From: a virus
Strand: one strand, 5' to 3'
IMG/VR virus record: IMGVR_UViG_3300046777_001449
Location: 1-41,632 of that record
DNA length: 41,632 nt
Position 1 is the first letter of the stretch, and each line of letters starts with the position of its first letter. Position numbers and translations under genes: made by a program. Positions 29,830-40,200 of the stretch are shown here, in pieces. The notes under the pieces are model-generated. The model was not told the origin of the DNA and searched no databases. It worked only from the letters and a program-made list of their open reading frames with translations.

Positions 29830-30408
29830 ATGGCAGTAACAACTTCCAATATCGTTGTTGGTGAGGCTTCAGTAAAAACTGGTGTTTCCAACATCACGAT
29901 GACAAACTCAGATTTTGATAGCTTGACAGATGTGGGCGCAACCCAGGGCGGTCTTGAAATTTCTTGGGAACCAGACATGGTTGACATTGAAATTGACCAA
30001 TACGGTGACGCAGCAAAGGTCATTCAGTCAAAGGTTAAGGTAATGGTTAAGACAACCCTCGCAGAAGGAACTCTTAACAACCTTGCAACAGCATGGAGCT
30101 ATGACAATGTAGACGGTGGAGCAGACATCAAGGTAAACAACGATGGTGCAAACACAAAGACATTGTTGTTCGGTTCACAGAGCGTGTACCCATTTGAGTA
30201 CGCTCTCCAAGTAACTGGATATGCACCAGGCTCAACAGCATCAGTAACAAAGACACGCAAGTTTAACACTAAGCGAGCAGTGTCAATGACAACTTCAATG
30301 CTCTCCATGAAGAGAGCAGAGGCTTCGGTCTTTGAAGTTTCGTTCCGTATTCTCCCAGTAGTCGGTGACACTGGTTACGAGTATGGCAAGATTATTGATC
30401 AGCAATAA
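29830..30408 (+). CDS. Major tail (tube) protein
   Basis: A 192-residue tube subunit. Tube-family traits: VVGEASVKTGVSNITMTNSD at the N-terminus, the DVGATQGGLEISWEPDMVDI strand region, EIDQYGDAAKVIQSKVKVMV and a late FEVSFRILPVVGDTGYEYGK. AGGAGG at 29817-29822 precedes the ATG. Like the capsid gene, it favours AAC, TTC and AAG codons, in line with high expression. An intrinsic terminator lies 25 nt after its stop, and the chaperone genes follow, as in siphoviruses. Confidence 0.88.
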   Translation: MAVTTSNIVVGEASVKTGVSNITMTNSDFDSLTDVGATQGGLEISWEPDMVDIEIDQYGDAAKVIQSKVKVMVKTTLAEGTLNNLATAWSYDNVDGGADIKVNNDGANTKTLLFGSQSVYPFEYALQVTGYAPGSTASVTKTRKFNTKRAVSMTTSMLSMKRAEASVFEVSFRILPVVGDTGYEYGKIIDQQ

Positions 30409-30433
30409 TTAGACCTAAAAATTTGTACTAAGC

Positions 30434-30484
30434 AAAAACTCCTGAGTTACAGTATGATATACTGAAACCTGGGAGTTTTTGTAT
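30434..30484 (+). terminator. Branched rho-independent terminator after the major tail gene
   Basis: AAAAACTCC at 30434-30442 pairs with GGAGTTTTT at 30472-30480, with the T run forming the end. Inside the loop a second hairpin pairs CAGTAT (30450-30455) with ATACTG (30459-30464). The A-tract stem could also work in reverse. It would attenuate transcription into the chaperone and tape measure genes. Confidence 0.8.
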
Positions 30485-30520
30485 TATTCCCTACGATTAT
30501 AAAACAAGGAGCATTTAAAA

Positions 30521-30829
30521 ATGACAACAAATACTGATTTGTTCAAGGGTACCGAAATCACTTTCTCTGACGGAAAGAAGAGAGTCGTTAAGCCTTTGAC
30601 GATTAAGCACCTTCGTGAATTCATGAAGGTCGCAAACGAAATGAAGTCCAATGATGAGGCTGGAATGACTGATGAGGACATTGATAAGATGATCGCAGCA
30701 GCATCAATTGCTCTCAGAAAAGCTGATCCAGAGTTGGCTGCAAATCGTGACTTGCTTGAAGACATTCTTGACCTTAGAACATTCGGTGAAGTAATGGCTG
30801 CGGCAATGGGTAACGACCCAAACCAGTAA
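30521..30829 (+). CDS. Tail assembly chaperone, short form (gpG-like)
   Basis: A 102-residue protein between the major tail gene and the tape measure gene, the standard slot of the gpG-type chaperone that coats the tape measure during tail assembly. It has a beta start (ITFSDGKKRVVKPLTIKHLR) followed by helices (EFMKVANEMKSNDEAGMTDE and ILDLRTFGEVMAAAMGN). AAGGAG at 30506-30511 precedes the ATG. A slippery heptamer stands two codons before its stop. Confidence 0.85.
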   Translation: MTTNTDLFKGTEITFSDGKKRVVKPLTIKHLREFMKVANEMKSNDEAGMTDEDIDKMIAAASIALRKADPELAANRDLLEDILDLRTFGEVMAAAMGNDPNQ

Positions 30830-31152
30830 ACGGGGATGATGGGGGTGGTGAACCTCTATCATGGAACGAGATTCCCCTTCTCAAGTATGAATCAGAAATA
30901 TTTGTGCAAGTCGGTGCGTGGAAAAATCTAGAGGAGTTAGAGGAGTCTCTAATCCTTCATGAGATGTTTCTATTGTACCGAGCTTGTACTAATGAATTTA
31001 GCAAGAATATCAAAGCACTTGCCTTGTCTCAGGGTGCTGATGTTGACTTTGATGAAGACTGGTACTCACCAGAAGATAGAGCATCAGCTGAGCCGATGAG
31101 ACCATTTGAAGTAATGAACTTCGGCATTCCATTGGGATATCAGCAGGAATAA
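30521..31152 (+). CDS. Tail assembly chaperone, -1 frameshift product (gpGT-like)
   Basis: At C-CCA-AAC (30817-30823) the ribosome would slip back one base and continue in the -1 frame through PVNGDDGGGEPLSWNEIPLL to a TAA at 31150-31152, giving about 210 residues: 101 from the G part and 109 from the T part. The T part is clearly coding but has no start of its own that includes its first part; a GTG at 30904 would lose the conserved-looking SWNEIPLLKYESEIFVQVGA segment. It contains LEELEESLILHEMFLLYRAC and an acidic end. Frameshifted G/GT pairs are a hallmark of siphovirus tail operons. Confidence 0.85.
30817..30862 (+). promoter_or_regulatory. Programmed -1 frameshift signal: slippery site and stem-loop
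   Basis: Slippery heptamer CCCAAAC at 30817-30823 in the correct phase (C CCA AAC), followed after 12 nt by an 11-bp hairpin: 30836-30846 pairs with 30852-30862 (two G-U pairs), with a 5-nt loop GGTGA. Confidence 0.8.
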
Positions 31153-31155
31153 TGA

Positions 31156-31184
31156 TTGCTGATTATCTAAAAAAATGGGATAAT
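31156..31184 (+). promoter_or_regulatory. Possible promoter for the tape measure gene
   Basis: TTGCTG at 31156-31161 and GATAAT at 31179-31184 have a 17-nt spacer; ATG 31201 is 16 nt after the -10. No Shine-Dalgarno precedes the ATG. Confidence 0.45.
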
Positions 31185-31200
31185 ATTTGTTGGTACAAAC

Positions 31201-34200
31201 ATGTCTGATGTTGATTTAATAATTAATGTACATACTAACGGCGTTAAGGATATTACCAATCTTAGCGCTGCTACTAGAGCCCTAGCCCTTAATCTGAGGG
31301 GTATTTCAGTACCAATGACCAAGCTTGATGCTCACAGCAAGGCTGTGAACAAAGCCCTTGGTATGACAAACAGAAGCATGAATGATCATGCTAAGACTGT
31401 TAAACAATTAATTACCAATCAAAAAGCTCTTGGCGCAGAAACTAAGCGTGTCCAGTCAAATATTAAATCATATGCTATGGCTATCCAATCTGCTGGTGGT
31501 ACAACCACAGCATTTGGTAGAGAATTAATTCAGAGCAGAAATGAATTAAAACAGTTTAGTTCAACTCTGCGAGGTTTAAGAATTAGAGCATTTGGCTCAG
31601 ACCTCTCTTCAATATCACTAAAGCTACAACGAATTGGTAAAGACGCACAGTTCGTTGGTAGAAGCTTGATGATTAACCTCACAGCGCCAATTCTTCTGTT
31701 TGCAAGGATGGGCTTCCAGAGTCTTCTGAAAGTTGACGAACAGTTTGTAAGATTAACAAAGGTTCTTGAAGGCGTTGCTATGACAACGGAGCAAGCAAAT
31801 CTAAAGCTTAAGGATTATGTTGGTCCAGATAAGGAGAAGAGGGTCAGACAGATGACCGACTCCTTCAGGGAGTTGAATATTGTTCTGACTGAACAAAGTT
31901 CACGATTTGGTGTTGCTAAAGATTTAGTAGTTGGCTTGGCTGTTGATTTTGCAGAACTTGGTGTTACGGCTAATGAAAACATTACAGCGCTCACAGAGAT
32001 GGCATTGGCTGCAGAAAAACTTGGAGGAATGGATGCATCTGGCGCACAAGATCTCTCATCAGCTCTATTCTTCAATGCAACCAGAGCCTATGAAGTTGCT
32101 GGTGCATTTGATAAGGTAACATCAGCCGCTGATCGTGAAGCTAAGGCTATAGCGTCAGCAAGAGTTCAGCTCAACATGTTCAACACGATTGAAAATGTTA
32201 CCGCACTCTCATTAAGAGATCTATCTGAATCACTGCCTGAACTTGGTGGTATGGCATTAAGTTTTGGTCTGTCAATGACAGAAGCAGCAGCTTTGCTTGC
32301 ACCAATGAAAGCTGCTGGTTTTGATATTGGTGCATCTGCAAACTCAATTAAAGTATCTTTGCAAAGAGCAATTGTTCCAACTAAGCAGAATGTTGAGTTA
32401 CTAGCAAGGCTCTCAAAGCAATATGGTGCTACTGGCAAGGCTGGCAATGCATTTAGTGAATCAACAAAAACTGGTCTCACTGGTCTCCAGGCAATTGTTG
32501 ATATCTTTGGAAAAGTTGTTGAAGGTGGAAGGAATACTGAAGCTGGATTGAAGTTGATGTCTGAAATCTTTGAAAAGCGTCAAGGTCCAAGAATGTATGT
32601 TGCTATTGAGCAACTAAATCAATTTGATGCGGCTCTAAAGAATGTAAATAATAATCAATCCCCAGAAAGATTGTTAGCTGGTGTTGCTGAAAATTCAATT
32701 AGAGCTTTCAATAAATTAAATGGCACCACCCTTCCAGAAACGATAACTCAGTTTAGCGATATCGGTATTATTGCAAGAATTGCAAGTGCAGAAGTCGGTT
32801 CATTGGTTGACGGTTTTACGGGTAAGGGTGTTAAGGGAAGCATTACAGAGAAAGAAAAGCAAGGTGCTATTGAAGCACGAAAAGCAGTAGCTTTGTTAAT
32901 TAAAGAAAAGAGATTAAATGAGGATATTGACTTAATCAGCCAAGTTAAGACCCAGGCTGGTCGTGCAATGCTCGTTGAACTTGCAGGTGCATCTGGAGCT
33001 CAAGATGTAGCTAATATGGAATTGGAGCAGTCACTGAATTCGCTCTCTGTTGCAACACAGAGAATGAAGATTGCATTCAAAAACTTTGCTGCCGATATTA
33101 TCAGATATGTATCTCCATCACTTAAAAAATTGTCAGATAAAATTAATGCTTTTTATCTAAAATGGCAATCGTTGAGCGATACAACGAGAGAAAGAATATC
33201 TAAATTAATTCTTGGATTCCTTGGCTTCTTGGCTGCAATGGCACCAGTAATTCTTGCATTGGGAACAATGCAATCTTCTATTGGTGTTCTTGGAAGATTC
33301 GCTACATTCTTTTTGCCAAAGTTAAAGAATTTTGAAGGCGGTCTTGTAGGTATTGCTGGAGGTGCAAAGAAAGCAACTAAAGCAATGACAGATATGTACA
33401 ACAGTTTCCTTGGCAAGAAACAACCACTTGCCATGCTACCAAGCTTTGCACCTGCTGGCGGTACAGCGTCATCAATGATTGGTATGCCAACAAGAGTTGG
33501 TCGCAACATCACACTCCCAGGTAATGTTGCGCCAACCCCAACACCACTTACAGGTCTTACAGGTGCTGCTAGAACAAGTGCTATTAATGCAAACAGAGCA
33601 GCTAGGCTTTCTCATGCAACAGCAGGAAGATTATCTGTAGATCAGTACTTAAGAAATGAAGGTTCAATTCTTGGTTCACAAGGTATGCGAGTTAATGCTC
33701 GTGGTCGTGTTGTTGATTCAAGTGGTCGTTTTGTTGGCGGTAATATTCTCGGAAAGGTCTCACAAGCATCGGTACTTAGAGAGGCTGCATTAACAGACTC
33801 TGGAATCTCCAGAACAATGTCTGGTGGAGCAAGGCTTGCTACAAAGAGAGGCTTTGTAGATATTTCTGAAGATAGAGCCTTAAAGATTGCTCGTGGTGGT
33901 ATTGGTGGTGCAGTAGCAAGAAGAACAGCGGCACTTCCTGGTTTGGCTGACTCATTTACTTCAGCTACTGGCGTAACAGGAAGAGGTTTTGCAAGAGGAA
34001 TGCTACCTACCCGTGGAGGGATTGCAACTGGTGCAGGAAATATTAGAGGTCTAGCGTCAGCTGCATTTAACGCTGGTCCAGTTGCTGCTTACACAAAGTC
34101 GGTGCAAGGTGCTAAAGCTGCAGTTCAAGCAATGAAGATTGAACAGATGGCTTTAGGCGGTAGTGCTGGAAGAATTAGAACAATGACAACCGCAATGAGC

Positions 34201-37200
34201 GGTTTCATGAAAGCAACAAAGCTTGGAACAGTTGCTCTTAAATTAATGAAGATTGCTTTGGTATCAACTGGCATTGGCGCAATCATGCTGGGTATCGGTG
34301 TTGCTGTTTATATCATTGTTAAAAACTTTAGTGCTTTTAAAGATAAAGCATCTAATGCAATACTAAGAGTCAAGAACGCATGGGCAATATTTAAAGAATC
34401 TATTGGGCTGCTGATTCAACCTTTTGTAGATTTGTTTTCAATAATCGGTGGTGGTTCTAAGAAAGGTGGAGATGCTGTTGGCGGTCTTTCAAAAGCATTT
34501 GAAGTAGTTGGAAAGGTATTACAAAAGGTAGCCTCTTGGTTTAAGATGCTGGTTGAAAACTTCATTCAGCCATATCTGTACATGATTATTGATATTGTAA
34601 TGTTTGTTGTTTCAATATTCCAAGGCAACTGGGGCAAAGCTTTTGATTACCTTGTTGCTGCTACCTCTGGTGCAGTAAAGATTGTTATTAAGTTAATTGC
34701 CGCTTTGCTAAAGGGAATGGTGTGGATCACCGCTGGTGGAATTAAGTTGATAATCGGATACTTTACACTAATTCCAAAAGCTGTTGCTAAAGTGTTTAGT
34801 TTCCTTGAAAGAATTCCAGGTGTTGGTGGAATATTTGGATGGATTGGTGACAGTATCAATTTCGTTATTGACGGTCTTTATGGATTGGTTGATGCGGGTA
34901 AAAATGCTGCTAGTGGTGCCATTGATGCAGTAGCTAATGCAGCAACTGGATTGCTAGATAAGGGTGTATCTAAGGGTATCAGCTCAGCCGAAGGAAAAAT
35001 CAGTAATGATACAAAGATTAAGGATGCAGCAAAAGAAACAGGCGAAGAATCTGGCGAAATCATGGGTAATTCCTTTGGTGATGGATTTGAAGAGTCAGAT
35101 GCTTCTGGAAAAATTGCAAAAAGCATAGCAGAAGGGATTGTTGAAGAGATTCAAAAACTTCAAGATTATGTTGCTGGTGAATTATCAAATGCACTTTCTA
35201 AATTTGTAGATGCATCTGTTAAGGCTCTTGAAAAACAAAAAACATCTGCTCTAAAAGTATTTGATGTTCAGATTAAAACTCTTGGTAAACTTGAAAAAGC
35301 AGAAGAGTCACTCACTAAGAAGAAAGAATACGAAACTAATAGAAGAAAGATTATTGACAATCAAGCTCTTAGCAATGAGCAGTTCCGTAGAAATTATGCA
35401 TTGGCTGTTTATGAAGGTCGTATTGATGATGCAAGAATGCTACAGCTCCAACAGAGTGCTGATGAGAAAGGATTTAGTGATGACCTCTTAACAATTGAGC
35501 AAGAGAGAGCAAAGGATCTTGCAAAAGAAAATCTTGATGCTCTTAAAGAAGCAATTAACGAAGCAAAAGATGCGGCTTCACTATTCTTTGAAGAATCAAT
35601 TACCAAGTTCCAAGAATCTGCTGCTCTAATCACAAAGATTGCACCAGTTACTGTTGAACAATACACAGCGCAACTGCAAGAACTTCAAACATTAACAGAA
35701 ACAAACGCTACCGATATGAATACAACATTCGGTACGATGTTTGAAAGCTTTGCAACCACAATTCAAGACAAGATGCCAAACAAGGTTATTGGACCATTTG
35801 CAACAAATCTTGATGAATTAGTACTCACAGCAAAAGAAAAGTTTGGTCTTGGATCTGACAAGAGTGAAAATACTGTAATTGGTATTACCATTGGAATGCT
35901 CGCTGATATGGGGGCACGATTTGGTGAAGGTAAGCAATCGGTAATTGATTCATTTGGTGTAATAACATCTGGTCTTGCTCAGAACTTTACTGATATGAAG
36001 ACTAAGTTCTTAGATGAGGTTAAAAATGATTTTATCACTAACTTCAAGAAGGCATTAGACGAAGCAGAACCAGCAAAAGTTTTCAATCAGGCAATTATTG
36101 ATGGAAACCTTAGCATCCTTAGAAGCTTCCAAAATCTAGTAGAGCTAAATCCAGGTTTGATGGAGAAGCTAAAGAATAGTCTTGATCCAGCAATTAATAA
36201 ATATGTTGAACTAAAAGCAGCCGCAGATGCAGCAAAAGATGCAGCAGCTGCAGCAGCAGACGCTGCTGCAAACGGCGGTGGTGGTACTGGAAGTTCTTCA
36301 TCTTCATCAAGTACTACTAAAGCTCCTGGAATTGCTGCTGGTGCAAGAGTTGATGCATGGGAAAAGAACAATGCATTAAGAGCGGCTAGAAATCTAAGAG
36401 CTCTTACCTATGCAGAGTTTGTAGGCACATCTGGTGTACAAGGATTCAAGAAGGGTGGAATTATTCCATCAAGGGCTCAGAATCAAAATCAGGGATACCC
36501 AGAAGGTTTTATTCCAGCCCCAACACAAGAAGGTGTACCTACGCTTCTTCATGGTGGAGAATATATTCTTAATGCGAAGGCGGTTCAAAGAATTGGTGTA
36601 GGTGCTTTGAACAAGATGAATAACAACCTTATTCCAAAGTTCCTCAAGGGTGGTGTTGTTCCAGGTGGAAAGAAAGGTACAGCTTCAAACACAAGAGGGT
36701 CTGCAGATCGTCTTGAGCAGAAAGTTACTAACAAGACATCTACTTCACCAAGTTCATTAAAAGCTCCAATAGACTTGTCAACAATTAAAGGCGTTACTTT
36801 AAAACCGACTACACCTGTTAGTCCAAAAATTCCAGGAATTGCAACACCTGGTCACACCTACAGCTCCTCAGAGATAAAAAATCTTACAATGCGACCAAAC
36901 ACTTATTTGGTTCCAGCCCCATCTTTTACATCTTCTGGAACTAAACAAGCGCCTAAAGAATTCTTTAAAGTTGCAACAAGAGAAGAAGCACTTTCTTATG
37001 CACAAATAAAAATGCAAAATGATGCTAAGGCAGCACAAAGAGCCGAGCAAGAAAAGTGGACAACATGGGAAAGATTTATCGGAAGAAATACTGTTGATAA
37101 TGTTACAACAGAGGGTGGTCCATACAAGCAATCAGGTATTGCAAGTGCAATTGAAAAATTCCCACTCGCAGCAATTCTTGCAAAAGATCTTGCTGTTGAA

Positions 37201-40200
37201 TCAGCTAAATCGCTTGGAAGAACATTCTCTGGAAGCAATGCTCGTCAATACTTAAACTTCGGCTCAGAAGGTCCAGGTTGGGCAGGTCGTTTATTGATGG
37301 GGGCAGAAGATGTTCTTAATATCATTAGCGTAGCTCAAATAACAAAGCCATTTACAGAACCTCTTAGAATGCCTCTTACTGCTGCTCTGAAGAAGAGAGG
37401 GCTTGCTGAGGCATCAAGTATTTGGCAAGATGCAACTGGAACTAGTTTCATAAGTCAACTTGAAACGATGGCTGGCGGTAATACATTTAAAGGTCTTCAA
37501 ACTCAAGGTCGCATATTAACACAACTTGAAGCTAGAACATGGGATGAAGGTCTTTTCACGCTAGATAAATTTATTAAAGAACAAGCTCGTATAAAATTGA
37601 TGCAAAATACTGCATACGAAACAACCCTTGCTGCAAGCGTTGCTGCAACAGCTCCGTCTGCAAGAGGTAGTGGTCTTCAATTCTTAAAAAATACAATAGC
37701 TGATTATCAGGTAGCAAAAACTTTGATTGACTCACCAATGGCTGATGTAAGCGCTGGAATAAATAAAACTGTTCTTTCATCAATTGGTGGAAAAGCAGCA
37801 GCTGGTGTTAAGAATGTAGGATCCGTATTCAGCAATATTGGTTCAAATATAAGATACAGCAAACCAGTTCAATCAACTTTAAACGCAGGAACTTTAACAT
37901 TAGCTGGCTTGAGCGGAAGAAAGGGTCTTGAATATGGTTTGATGGCAACAGGGTTTAAACCAGCTCCTCTCGGAATAAGCCCAGCCCAGCTAAGAGATGC
38001 AAGTTGGATTGATTCATCAATATATAGATTTGAGAAAAAGAGTTTATTCACTAAAGCAAGATCAACACCTGATCTATTAAGAGAAATTGAAAACCAATTT
38101 GATAATTCATTGGTTTCAGGAATTCAGCAAAATGCTTCAATTTCATCTTATATGGACTTAATTAATAGCAAGTCAACTGGTGATCCAAGAATTCCTTACA
38201 TGACGAGTGATTTAAGAACAACATTAATCAATAGCGGACTTAGTTCTCCGACCCTTTCGCCAGACAATATGTATGCTCGTGTCTTACTAAGACAAGATTT
38301 AGAGGGAATGTTAAGAACATATTATGGCGACAATCTGTTTATTGATTCGCAAAATATGCCAATTCCTCTTTCAGAAATCAGAACTAGAGTTGGGCGCATT
38401 GTTAATGGTGCAGTTGAAGGATGGTCTAATGACGGTTTTATGCCAAGTGGTAGCGGTATAAGAGCAAGAGCATTTGAAACTTATTTAAAAAATTATGATA
38501 TTTTAGGAAAAGAATTTTCTAAAAAAGAAATGTCTCCAACATCTATTGATCCAAACTTATTTGAAACAATAACAAGTCCAAGTACATCGCAAAAACATCT
38601 AACAGGAAGTTTTCAAAATATATTTAGATCAATTCATAATACTAGTAAAACAGATTATAGATTAGCTATTGATCAATTACGAAAGCTGATAGGAAATGAT
38701 CATGATATTGCAATTAGATTTGCAGGGCAAGAACCGCTTACAAGCACAGCTCAAATTCCTGGTTTGGGTAGTGGATCTATAATAGAGGAAATGTTCCCTA
38801 CACAACTTCTTGAACCAGGATTAAGTCAAATACAACGCTCAGCTAGGCAATACTTATTAACAAGTAATTTTACAGACATTCCAGATTTTATGCAGTTAGT
38901 AGAAGATGCAACACTTGGCAATTTTGCACCTGTAAATCCGCTCTCTCCAATTGTAGCTACTGATCTACAAGATTATGCAGGTAATGTTGGATTACTTGGC
39001 TTCCCTTCTACTGCAGAAAACACTGCATATAAGACATCATTGTATATTAAATCAAGATTGAAGCCAGAAGAAATGATTCAGCCAAATGGAACGGTTGCTG
39101 GTACTCTAAATCAATTAACTGCACTTGATGAAATTTACAGAAATTTATATGAATCATACCGTAACGGTCTATATAGAATTGATGGCATTGATGCTGATTC
39201 TGAGCTATACCCGTTTATCTCCCCTACATGGGCTGATTTCAATATAATTTGGCAAACTTTTATTGATGATCTAATATCTGATATAGCAGCACCAGCTAGA
39301 CAAGCAAGTACTGGATATATGCAATCAATGTTTGAGATACCTCAGCTACTACAAAATGCTCCACTTGATGCAGAGGTAGCAATAATTGATGAGCTGAGAA
39401 ATCGCCTAGCTAATCATCTTAACTTTGGAAATAATCTAGTAGGTGGAATTGAAAATTTAGATATTAATTCTTTTGATAAAGATCAGGGAATTATGACCTT
39501 TAATGATATTTCTGCTAATAGGGAAAGACCATCTAATGGTTGGTTTTATGGTATTAGAAGCGGAAGAAACATCTTAGGAAATATGCAATCTAATGTCAAT
39601 AACACAATTAGTGATTTAGTTTGGGAAATACAAACTGGTCGTTCAAGCCTGTTTAGAACCGATCCAGGCTCTAATGCTTTACCAAATTATGGTACTGTAC
39701 CACTAGCCAGCAGTCGTAGTTATAGACCTAATAATAGACAAGCAATTGAAGGCGCTATAAGTTCAATAAGAGCAGATGGATTAGATAAAATATTACCTTT
39801 TAATGAATTTAGACTTTCTGATTTTTTAAGAGATAATTCATTTGATTTGCGATCACAAACTAGAGGTAGAAATGTTCACTTCTCCAATGCTCCAGGCAGC
39901 TGGTCATATAATAACGAAGCTGAAATTCAAGCATTGCTTGATAACTCAGTATCCTCTGGATTTATGGGTGGTAGAACACCAATGCCGAGTGAATTTATTG
40001 ATGTTATAAACACAATATTTGGCTCAGGGCAGTCAGAAGAATTTGCATCTTTAATATGGAGTGAATGGGCAAAAACAAAAGGGGTGCTATTTCAGACAAC
40101 ACCAGATATAGATGACTTTAGAATTGGAGCATTTGTGCAAAATCCATTTGATTCTAAGTTTTATGCAACGCTGTCACATGGTAGCGTTAGTCTTGGTGAT

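Noticed and set aside
30904-31152. Separate gene starting at GTG for the T part of the chaperone
   Set aside because: The coding pattern continues upstream of this GTG to the slippery site, and no ribosome binding site precedes it; a frameshift product explains it better.
31815-38051. Many short frames on both strands inside the tape measure gene
   Set aside because: All lie within one continuous open frame; none has a ribosome binding site with family-like content.
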